The notes below the pieces were generated by a model. That model saw only the letters and a list, made by a program, of their open reading frames with translations. It was not told the DNA's origin and made no database searches. From Candidatus Kaiserbacteria bacterium RIFCSPLOWO2_12_FULL_50_10 (lineage in GTDB: Bacteria > Patescibacteriota > Minisyncoccia > Phycocordibacterales > UBA918): a stretch of DNA of 58,583 nucleotides. Positions within the stretch are counted from its first letter, which is position 1. Each line of letters starts with the position of its first letter. Shown here in pieces: positions 40,651 to 47,550 of the stretch. Made by a program: the position numbers and the translations under genes. The stretch is from NCBI GenBank assembly GCA_001783515.1, contig MFMN01000015.1, forward strand, positions 1 to 58,583, in the 5' to 3' direction.

Positions 40651-41466
40651 ATGCGTGCAATCATCATTGCTCTCCTCATGTCCTTGTCCGGCTTTGCCTT
40701 TGCGGCGGAGCAGGATCAAGAAGCGGCCATTGAGTCGCACGTCGGCATCGCCGAAGCAACCTCGCCGTACGCGGACGCCATGTTCTGCGTGCGTGAGTTC
40801 ATGCAGCAAGCGCCGACTCGCATCGGCGTTGCCGACATTGCCGACAAAACCGGCAAAAACAACTACGCCGAGGGCGGCACCGGCACCATGATGACCCAAG
40901 GCGCAACCGACATGTTCTACACGTCGCTCGCGAACTTGGGCATTCGTGGCACCGAGGCAACGCCGCAATTCCGCGGCGCGATTGACTGGTACCAGCAGAA
41001 GGGTGCAAAGATTTCGATTGAACTCCCGACGTACATGATCATGGGTTCGCTCGACGTGCTCGACCTCTTGCCGGGAACGGCAAAAAGCTTTGGCATTCTC
41101 GGCCTCGGCGCCGATACCGTCGCCTACAAAGCCGTTGGCGGGATGGACGTTCGTCTCGTGAAGATGCTCGGCGAAGGCGGAGAAACCGGTCGTGTTCTCT
41201 ACAACGTGGCTCCGAAGAAGGAGTACCTCGCTGTCGAAGACCGCGCCGGCTTCGGTCGCTTCGTGGGCAAGGGGCACGGGCTCAGCATGTTCAGCTTCGA
41301 GCTGGCACGCGGCGCTCGCACCCCGATGCAGCTGACAACTCGCTGGCTCATCGACTACGCAGCGACGAGCCTTGTGCTCGACCTTGCCGAAGACAAGCTG
41401 GCGCACTCCGCAGAAACCAAGGCATACCTCACGGGTTGCCGCGGCAAACTGCGCAGTGCGTTGTGA
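40651..41466 (+). CDS. CsgG/HfaB-family secretion channel protein
   Basis: This 271-residue protein has a signal peptide (MRAIIIALLMSLSGFAFA) without a lipobox. Two stretches match CsgG well: TRIGVADIADKTGKNNYAEGG...GATDMFYTSLANLG (CsgG IQDETGQ...SATAMLVTALKDS) and YMIMGSLDVL...FGILGLGADTVAYK...MDVRLVKM...TGRVLYNV (CsgG VEGSIIGY...FGIGADTQYQ...VNLRVVNVSTGE). CsgG forms a nine-subunit outer-membrane pore for curli; HfaB anchors the Caulobacter holdfast. The lack of an acylated cysteine and the presumed monoderm host make the role uncertain. A GGAAGAAATC ribosome site precedes it. Confidence 0.75.
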   Translation: MRAIIIALLMSLSGFAFAAEQDQEAAIESHVGIAEATSPYADAMFCVREFMQQAPTRIGVADIADKTGKNNYAEGGTGTMMTQGATDMFYTSLANLGIRGTEATPQFRGAIDWYQQKGAKISIELPTYMIMGSLDVLDLLPGTAKSFGILGLGADTVAYKAVGGMDVRLVKMLGEGGETGRVLYNVAPKKEYLAVEDRAGFGRFVGKGHGLSMFSFELARGARTPMQLTTRWLIDYAATSLVLDLAEDKLAHSAETKAYLTGCRGKLRSAL

Positions 41467-41477
41467 CCTAGTCACAA
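41461..41477. promoter_or_regulatory. Palindrome between CsgG-like and repeat-protein genes
   Basis: TTGTGAC-CTA-GTCACAA is a perfect 7-bp palindrome overlapping the CsgG-like stop, 5 bp before the next -35. It has operator-like symmetry, or could be a weak terminator. Confidence 0.45.
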
Positions 41478-41482
41478 AGCGT

Positions 41483-41511
41483 TTGACATTCCTTCCACCT
41501 CGTGCTATCTT
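41483..41511 (+). promoter_or_regulatory. Promoter of the QGVGA-repeat protein gene
   Basis: TTGACA (41483-41488), a 17-bp spacer ending TGC, and TATCTT (41506-41511). The leader has TTGATCTTTT (41538-41547) and CAGGAGAAATTCCCC before ATG 41571. Confidence 0.7.
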
Positions 41512-41570
41512 CCAAATGCTTTCACGCCGTGAGAGCTTTGATCTTTTTCAATCCACAGGAGAAATTCCCC

Positions 41571-42236
41571 ATGCGCAAGCATTTCCTCGCCATCTCCCTC
41601 GCCATGTTCGCCGCCTCTGCCTTCGCCGCCCCCGGTGTCCACGTCGACGTTGACGTCACCACAGCCGACACGGTTATCCAGGGTGTCGGCGCCACTGCGA
41701 TGTCGACCGCCCACAGCGGCGACTTCAACGCGGTTGCGTCCGGCACCACGGGCAACGGCATTTCGAGCATCACGCTCGACCTGCCGCAAACCTTCAACGA
41801 CGACGTCGATGTCTCGGTCTACACCAACGGTCTGGTCCTCCAGGGCGTCGGTGCGCTGGCCATGAGCTGGTCTGGCGACGCGACGGCAACCGCCACGGCG
41901 CTGAACGCCGTGTCGACCATTGCCGGCTCCATGGGTGGCGGCGCCGACTCGATCGATGTGAACATCGCATCGGAGGCCCCGGTCATCCAGGGCGTCGGCG
42001 CCAGCGCGATCGTCATGAGCAACAACAGCGGCAACGATGCTGCGGTTGCCTCGGGCACCGCGGCGAACAGCCTCTCGTCCATCGACGTCTCGCAGGTCGG
42101 CTATGCTGACCATGTGGGCGTGCAGGTGGGCACGGGCTTCGTCCAGCAGGGCGTCGGCGCCTTCGCGATCTCGCAAGGCCCGGCCACCGCGACCGCCACG
42201 GCGCTGAATGCCGTCTCCGCCATCAACATCAACTGA
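41571..42236 (+). CDS. Secreted protein with QGVGA repeats
   Basis: This 221-residue protein has a signal peptide (about 20 residues, ending AFAA). The mature part is built from four blocks, each opening with V-x-Q-G-V-G-A-x-A-M/I at about residues 35, 89, 138 and 191. Blocks 1 and 3 share SG..xAVASGT, and blocks 2 and 4 share ATATATALNAVS, so the pattern is A-B-A-B. It is Gly/Ala/Ser/Thr/Asp-rich and nearly free of Lys, Arg and Cys, like secreted fibre or adhesin subunits. It follows the CsgG-like gene, where hfaD would be; homology to HfaD is unproven. Confidence 0.72.
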   Translation: MRKHFLAISLAMFAASAFAAPGVHVDVDVTTADTVIQGVGATAMSTAHSGDFNAVASGTTGNGISSITLDLPQTFNDDVDVSVYTNGLVLQGVGALAMSWSGDATATATALNAVSTIAGSMGGGADSIDVNIASEAPVIQGVGASAIVMSNNSGNDAAVASGTAANSLSSIDVSQVGYADHVGVQVGTGFVQQGVGAFAISQGPATATATALNAVSAININ

Positions 42237-42244
42237 TGGGGCGC

Positions 42245-42264
42245 GGGAGAGTCTCGGCTCTCCC
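42245..42264 (+). terminator. Stem-loop after the repeat-protein gene
   Basis: GGGAGAG-TCTCGG-CTCTCCC, a perfect 7-bp stem without a T-run, 8 nt after the stop. Confidence 0.5.
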
Positions 42265-42295
42265 TGCCATTGTTCTTTGCCTTCGGGCACTCTGT

Positions 42296-42325
42296 AAAAC
42301 CGCCTCCTTCGGGACGCGGTTTTTT
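42296..42325 (+). terminator. Rho-independent terminator
   Basis: AAAACCGC...GCGGTTTTTT with a 12-nt GC-rich loop, closing the GC-rich island and lying just before the prgI promoter. Confidence 0.85.
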
Positions 42326-42350
42326 CTTGGTTGTAAGGTATACTGTGCGT

Positions 42351-42770
42351 ATGCGGTACGAAGTGCCACAATTTATTGAAGTTGAACAGAAAGTTATTGG
42401 GCCATTCACGTGGAAGCAATTCGTGTATCTCGCGGGTGGCGCGGGCGCGCTCCTTATCACGTTTCTCCTCCTACCGTTTCTCCTTTTTGTGCTGCTTGGC
42501 GTGCCGGTTGCTGCGCTTGCGGTCTTGCTTGCGTTTCAAAAGGTAAACAACCGCCCGTTCGAGATACTCCTCGAGGCCGCGTTTAACTATATGGTGAAAG
42601 CACGCTTCTATCTTTGGAATATCGAAGAAGCACGCAAATACACCATTATTGGAAACGATACAAAGGCAGTAGAAAAAGAAGAAGCACCACAAGAATTGGC
42701 GCCCCGAAAAGAAGGCGGCATCTCAAGCCTTGAAACAAAACTCATGGAAGCTGAAACAGGCACCATCTAA
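42351..42770 (+). CDS. PrgI family type IV secretion protein
   Basis: This 139-residue protein begins YEVPQFIEVEQKVIGPFTWKQFVYLAGG, the characteristic PrgI start, and continues with two adjacent membrane helices (LLITFLLLPFLLFVLLGVPVAALAVLLAF) and a conserved post-membrane segment (NNRPFEILLEAAFNYMVKARFYLW). PrgI is the VirB3-like membrane partner of the VirB4 ATPase in conjugation systems. TATACT ends exactly 6 nt before ATG 42351. The next gene follows by 21 nt. Confidence 0.88.
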   Translation: MRYEVPQFIEVEQKVIGPFTWKQFVYLAGGAGALLITFLLLPFLLFVLLGVPVAALAVLLAFQKVNNRPFEILLEAAFNYMVKARFYLWNIEEARKYTIIGNDTKAVEKEEAPQELAPRKEGGISSLETKLMEAETGTI

Positions 42771-42791
42771 TCTAGATAATCTCTTTGTCTT

Positions 42792-43421
42792 ATGGCACAA
42801 AAAACAACACCAGCAACACAAACGTTTGTTCCGATTAAGGAAATCACTGATGATGTGGTGGTTCTTCAGAATGGCCAGCTCTGCGGTATTTTGCTCACCA
42901 CCTCGGTGAACCTTGCGCTGAAGTCAGGTGATGAGCAGAACGCGGTTATCCGCCAGTTCCAAGGTTTTTTAAACTCGCTTGATTTTTCGATACAAATTTA
43001 CGCACAGTCGCGTCGGTATGATGTGCGCCCGTATCTTTCGTACCTTCGAACACTTGAAAGTACGCAACACAATGACCTCATGCGTGTACAGCTTCGTGAG
43101 TATACGGAATTCATTAAGACATTCGCCGACGATGTCGCGATTATGAAGAAGAACTTCTTCGTTATCGTGCCCTATCACGCAGCGCCTATCTCGCAGGGAA
43201 AATCGTTTATTCCAACCACGTTCCAAAAGAATACAGACACTGAAGTACAGCAATCTTTCAATAAAAGCAAAGAACAGCTCAATCAACGTGTCACCGCAGT
43301 TGCCTCGGGCCTCCAAAGCATGGGTATTAAGTCGGCACGTCTCGGAAGTGCAGAGATTATCGAACTCTTCTACCATATTTACAATCCGAGCGAAAAAGGA
43401 AACGCACCACGTTCTGAATAA
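42792..43421 (+). CDS. TraC/VirB4 N-terminal-domain-like protein
   Basis: This 209-residue soluble protein (FVPIKEITDDVVVLQNGQLCGILLTTSVNLALKSGDEQ...QIYAQSRRYDVRPYL) resembles the N-terminal non-ATPase domain of TraC/VirB4 that docks on the inner-membrane complex. No Walker motifs are present. The ATPase part is encoded separately at 22837. In Patescibacteria this protein often sits next to PrgI, as here. It probably forms part of the same channel; interaction with the distant ATPase is inferred. Confidence 0.78.
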   Translation: MAQKTTPATQTFVPIKEITDDVVVLQNGQLCGILLTTSVNLALKSGDEQNAVIRQFQGFLNSLDFSIQIYAQSRRYDVRPYLSYLRTLESTQHNDLMRVQLREYTEFIKTFADDVAIMKKNFFVIVPYHAAPISQGKSFIPTTFQKNTDTEVQQSFNKSKEQLNQRVTAVASGLQSMGIKSARLGSAEIIELFYHIYNPSEKGNAPRSE

Positions 43422-43427
43422 GAGACA

Positions 43428-43459
43428 TGAAAAACATCTTCTCATTGAGAAGATGTTTT
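43428..43459. terminator. Bidirectional terminator
   Basis: AAAAACATCTTCTC-ATT-GAGAAGATGTTTTT between convergent TraC-like and rny genes. Confidence 0.9.
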
Positions 43460-43462
43460 TCA

Positions 43463-44977
43463 TTATCGTGCCCACGTGACCACGCGGGTCTCGCGGATGA
43501 CATGTACTTTGATTTCGCCAGGATAGCGAAGACGTTCTTCAATCGTTGCGGCGACATCACGCGCAAGTTTCTCGGCACCATAGTCGGAAATCTTGCTTGG
43601 ATTCACCATGATGCGCACTTCGCGTCCTGCTTGAATGGCATATGCCTTTTCAACGCCAGGAATCTCAGTGGCTATTTCTTCGATTTCACGGATACGCTTA
43701 ATGTAGTGTTCGAGCGAGTCGCGGCGTGCGCCCGGGCGACCGCCCGAGATTGCGTCCGCAACCTGCACGAGCATCGACTCAATAGTTTCATACGGGTACT
43801 CCTCGTGGTGTGCGCGCATCGCGAGAATGACGCGCTCATCGACATCGAATTTCTTAAGAATGCGAATGCCGATTTCAACGTGTGTGCCCGCGACTTCTTG
43901 CGACACGGTTTTGCCAATGTCGTGCAAGAGTGCGCCCGCCCGCGCAATAGCGACATCTGCGCCGATTTCTTCTGCAAGAATGGCGGCAATGTGTGCCATT
44001 TCGACAGAGTGCCAGAGGACATTTTGTCCATACGACGTGCGGAAATGAAGGCGTCCAAGGATTTTTATAAGGTCAGGATGAAGGTTCGGCACGCCAGCTT
44101 CAAAGGCAGCTTTTTCGCCCATGCGACGCACGGTTTCCGCAACATTTTGACGAGCATGCTCGAGCACCTCCTCAATTTTTGCGGGCTGAATGCGTCCGTC
44201 GGCGATAAGTGCCTCGAGCGCGACGCGAGCGATTTCGCGACGAACCGGGTCAAACGAGGAGAGGGTGACGGCACCGGGTTGTTCATCAATGAGCACATCA
44301 ACGCCCGAGGCGTGTTCGAAGGCGCGAATGTTGCGCCCCTCACGGCCGATGATTTTACCTTTGATATCTTCCGAAGGAATTTCTACCGTTGAGGTCATGA
44401 TGTCCGGCGAGAGCGTATTGCCGATGCGGTGTATTGCTGCGGTAAGGAGGCTTCGTGCACGGTCGTCGAAGGTGTCGGTCGAGGCGGTTTCAAGCTTACG
44501 AAGCCGAGCAAGAAGGTCGGATTCGTTTCGCTGTTCAAGCTCTTTGACCATACGTGCGTATGCTTCCTCGCGGGAGAGTCCAGCAACTTCCGCGAGCTTT
44601 GTATCAAGCGATCCCGCGCGGGCGTCGAGTGCGGCTTTAATAGCTTTTATTTCTTCTATCTTGGCGCGGACGTTTTCTGTTTCTGACGAAAGGCTGTTCT
44701 GCCGCTCGTCGAGAAGTTCTTCTTTGCGGATAAGGTGTTCTTCACGTTTTTCTTGACGTTTCGTGATGTCACTGAGTTCTTGTTTTGTTGCACGTTCGAG
44801 TTCGCTGACTTTTTCTTCGGCTTTTGCAATGATGCGTGCGGCGGTGTCGTGCGCCTCAAGTTCGCGGCGCTCAAGGGTAAGCTCAAGCGATGATGCGCGC
44901 ACGCGCGAATGGATATAGCGCGCGCCATATCCTAGGAAAAAGCTACTGACCACAAACGCAATGAAAGGGACGGTCAT
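43463..44977 (-). CDS. rny: Ribonuclease Y
   Basis: RNase Y is a membrane-bound endoribonuclease that starts mRNA decay. The 504-residue protein has an N-terminal membrane helix (VPFIAFVVSSFFLGYGARY), a long coiled coil (about residues 30-190), a KH domain with GKIIGREGRNIRAFE, and an HD domain with LLHDIGK and HHEEYPYE, plus the C-terminal GGRPGARRDSLEHYIKR. It is full length. It interrupts the type IV secretion genes and is transcribed against them. Confidence 0.96.
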   Translation of the reverse strand: MTVPFIAFVVSSFFLGYGARYIHSRVRASSLELTLERRELEAHDTAARIIAKAEEKVSELERATKQELSDITKRQEKREEHLIRKEELLDERQNSLSSETENVRAKIEEIKAIKAALDARAGSLDTKLAEVAGLSREEAYARMVKELEQRNESDLLARLRKLETASTDTFDDRARSLLTAAIHRIGNTLSPDIMTSTVEIPSEDIKGKIIGREGRNIRAFEHASGVDVLIDEQPGAVTLSSFDPVRREIARVALEALIADGRIQPAKIEEVLEHARQNVAETVRRMGEKAAFEAGVPNLHPDLIKILGRLHFRTSYGQNVLWHSVEMAHIAAILAEEIGADVAIARAGALLHDIGKTVSQEVAGTHVEIGIRILKKFDVDERVILAMRAHHEEYPYETIESMLVQVADAISGGRPGARRDSLEHYIKRIREIEEIATEIPGVEKAYAIQAGREVRIMVNPSKISDYGAEKLARDVAATIEERLRYPGEIKVHVIRETRVVTWAR

Positions 44978-45115
44978 AGTATGTGTGTATTAAAAATAAG
45001 TGTTGGGCGCCCGAGGAAATGAAAAAGAAACGATTCGTGCGCCTTCATGCACTCTACCACGAAAACTGGCGATAACAAGGGAATCGTAGGAAACAGGCAA
45101 GATACTCACACCGTA

Positions 45116-45277
45116 GTCATCCTCGGGGCTTATGAAAGCACTGAGCGATAGCGACCATGCTTTCAAAGAGCCCGGGGATCCAAGGCTGTACTGGATACAT
45201 TTTAAGCCATAGATCCCCGGATATATGAAAGTAATACTTCGCTCTGCTTCGTTTACTTTCTATATTCCGAGGATGAC
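45116..45277. repeat. Family B cloverleaf repeat, copy 2
   Basis: Perfect 11-bp terminal repeats GTCATCCTCGG (45116-45126)/CCGAGGATGAC (45267-45277) enclose three hairpins: GAAAGCA/TGCTTTC (45134-45164), CCGGGGATC/GATCCCCGG (45172-45220) and GAAAGTAA/TTACTTTC (45227-45260). It lies in the divergent rny/45337 gap (44978-45336). The remainder of that gap shows only promoter-like TAATAC for rny and TATACT for 45337. Confidence 0.9.
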
Positions 45278-45336
45278 GGCGTATGGTCGTGGTGTGCCTG
45301 TTTCGTGAATTCTGTAAGAGAGAGTATACTGATGCC

Positions 45337-46197
45337 ATGGATGGGAATACGCTTAAGATTGCGGCGGCTGGTTGTTTTGGGCTCATTATTGTCGCTACGT
45401 CCGTTTCGGCGCGCTTTGATGTGCATGGCTCTCTTGCGAATGTATTTACAACACTTGGCGGTAGCGAGCAAACAGAAATAGCAACAGGAGTTCCCGTGCC
45501 GACCACACAAGAATGGCGCTCATCGCTTTCAAAGTACACAACTATAAACCCTGATATCGCCAGCAGCACCGCTGCCATCGCGTCATCGAGTATGACGATG
45601 ACCGACACGTTCACGCGGTCAATGTTTGAAATGTATTTGCGAAATCGTGAAGACATAAACACTCCCGAAGCACGCGCGGCATTTGGCGAAGAATACGGGC
45701 GGGTGTTTCGGGCGTCACTCGAACCCATACAACACACAGAGAAAGATATCGTTGTACAAAATAGTGTAGCACTGTATGACTACGTCATTGCAGTAACGGA
45801 AGCACTAAGAACAACAAGCGAGCCACATGAGAACGAAATGATTATCTACGAAAGACTCCTTCGAAACACTGAAACAGCTGAAACAGACATGGCTACCATT
45901 CTGGCAACGGCAAAGGATTATGAAGATATTGAACAGAGACTCCTTGCTGTTGCAGTGCCAATACGCGCAGCAAAAATACACCTTGCCCTTCTAAATGCAA
46001 TAACAAGTGTACACACACACCTCTATAGTATGGTTTCATTCGAGCTTGATCCGTTCCGTGCCGCAGGAGGGTTCGTCGGCTACCGTAACGCAGCAACACA
46101 GTTAGGAATAGCGATTGCAACACTGCGGCTGCAAGTAAACATTGAAGGTGTCTCCTTTCCTGAAGGCTCGGCAGCAGCACTCCTTATGCAACTATAA
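45337..46197 (+). CDS. Membrane-anchored protein, type IV secretion cluster
   Basis: This 286-residue protein has one N-terminal transmembrane helix or signal (IAAAGCFGLIIVATSVSA) and a mostly helical remainder (for example YDYVIAVTEALRTTSEPHENEMIIYERLLRNTETAETDMATIL). No family recognised. ATG 45337 is exactly 6 nt after TATACT. It lies 6 nt before the next gene, so it is likely cotranscribed with the VirB6-like cluster and may act in the channel or its periphery. Confidence 0.7.
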   Translation: MDGNTLKIAAAGCFGLIIVATSVSARFDVHGSLANVFTTLGGSEQTEIATGVPVPTTQEWRSSLSKYTTINPDIASSTAAIASSSMTMTDTFTRSMFEMYLRNREDINTPEARAAFGEEYGRVFRASLEPIQHTEKDIVVQNSVALYDYVIAVTEALRTTSEPHENEMIIYERLLRNTETAETDMATILATAKDYEDIEQRLLAVAVPIRAAKIHLALLNAITSVHTHLYSMVSFELDPFRAAGGFVGYRNAATQLGIAIATLRLQVNIEGVSFPEGSAAALLMQL

Positions 46198-46203
46198 AAG
46201 ATT

Positions 46204-47541
46204 ATGATACGTTTTGGACAAAAAACACTCGCGACACTCCTTATCCTCAGTAGTTTTTTTGTGGGTGCGCAGCGTGCGAATGCAATAGATGCGGAAGACT
46301 TCGGAACATGGGCGTTGGTAGGTCTACAGAATGTTTTTACGTTGATTGGAAATGGGATTGAAGGTGCTACCGCATGGGCAACGGGAAGTCTTGTGGAAAA
46401 GGAGTGGATTGCAGACGGTGCATCAACTGTTCTGCTTGAAATGGCGCGAGCCACCTTGGTGAGAAGTATTCTTGATTGGGCGCGAACGGGTTTTAATGGC
46501 AGCCCTGCTTTTGTGCAGAATCTTAAAGGGTACTTTGAAGGAATAGGCGATGAAATCGCTGCTGAGTTTATTACAGGTGCTGGACTTGATGCACTTTGTT
46601 CGCCGTTTGCGTTAGATATCCGTGCAGCGCTTATCTTACAATTTGAGAAGGATCGTAAGAATGGCGAAGGTATCAACAAGTGTACGTTTACTGACATCAG
46701 CAAAAACATCAAAAATGCAGGGAAGAGTGGTAAAAAAGCATTTACCTCAGAAGATTTCTTTAAGGTATACTCAAGCCCAGTAAACACCCCGCAAGGAGCC
46801 TATGCTGACGCGCTTGGCGCGCTCAGTATTTCCATCACCAACAAGAAAGGAGAGCGTACAAAACTCCTCGATTTTGGCAAGGGCCTCCTCTCAAAAGAGG
46901 AATGTTTTGACCTTGGGCCAGATAAGCAGGTGTGTCAGATAATTACACCAGGGGATACGATTGCAAACTCTATCAATAAAACACTTGGTCTCGGACAAGA
47001 CGCCCTCGTAACGGCAGATGAAATAAACGAATTTGTTGGCGCGTTTATCGGACATGTTATGCAGAAAACGCTCCAAGAAGGTATTACGAAGATAGACCTC
47101 AATGCGACAGGTACGCCAGCAGGATTTGCTGCATCATTGCCAGAGTTTGATGGTGGGCAAACAGCCGCCGCACTTGACCAGATGATCGTAAAGCAAAAAG
47201 AGGCAATTGGAAAACTAGATGCACTCCTCAAAAAACTCGCAGCACAGTGTTCATCTGCACAAGATGAAAACCAGCGTATCGCGCAGTATAAACAGCGTGG
47301 TGTCTATGACATTTACCAAGACGTGCTTGCGAGAAAGAAAGGTGCGGAGGGAAAGCTCGGCGAAATGGAAGCCCTTAAAAAGAAGACAGAAGGAGCAACA
47401 GCAACGGAAACAATAGAAATCACGAACCAGGCGACAGCCATGACTTCGCAACAAAATGTCTATGTAAACAATCAGGATCTCGACAAACTTATCAAAAAAT
47501 ACGAAGCAGAAATCAATCAAAAGTGTCGTGTCGACAACTAA
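46204..47541 (+). CDS. Exported coiled-coil protein, type IV secretion cluster
   Basis: This 445-residue protein has a signal peptide (about residues 1-28, ending RANA). An N-terminal amphipathic helical region (about 30-130) is followed by a middle part with several cysteines (C137, then near 155, 240 and 250), and a C-terminal coiled coil (KQKEAIGKLDALLKKLAAQ...KKGAEGKLGEMEALKKKTE) ending in a further cysteine. Its position directly before the VirB6-like gene suggests an assembly or lytic/structural component, without homology support. Confidence 0.68.
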   Translation: MIRFGQKTLATLLILSSFFVGAQRANAIDAEDFGTWALVGLQNVFTLIGNGIEGATAWATGSLVEKEWIADGASTVLLEMARATLVRSILDWARTGFNGSPAFVQNLKGYFEGIGDEIAAEFITGAGLDALCSPFALDIRAALILQFEKDRKNGEGINKCTFTDISKNIKNAGKSGKKAFTSEDFFKVYSSPVNTPQGAYADALGALSISITNKKGERTKLLDFGKGLLSKEECFDLGPDKQVCQIITPGDTIANSINKTLGLGQDALVTADEINEFVGAFIGHVMQKTLQEGITKIDLNATGTPAGFAASLPEFDGGQTAAALDQMIVKQKEAIGKLDALLKKLAAQCSSAQDENQRIAQYKQRGVYDIYQDVLARKKGAEGKLGEMEALKKKTEGATATETIEITNQATAMTSQQNVYVNNQDLDKLIKKYEAEINQKCRVDN

Positions 47542-47550
47542 GAGAACACC

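Noticed and set aside
40195-41475. 426-residue open frame on the minus strand
   Set aside because: It is antisense to the secreted and CsgG-like genes, which have signal peptides, ribosome sites and a family match. High GC leaves few stops. Composition is Arg/His/Glu-rich and nonsensical.
41505-42419. 304-residue open frame on the minus strand
   Set aside because: It is antisense to the QGVGA-repeat gene and spans the terminators. The repeats in the sense frame are clearly protein-level.
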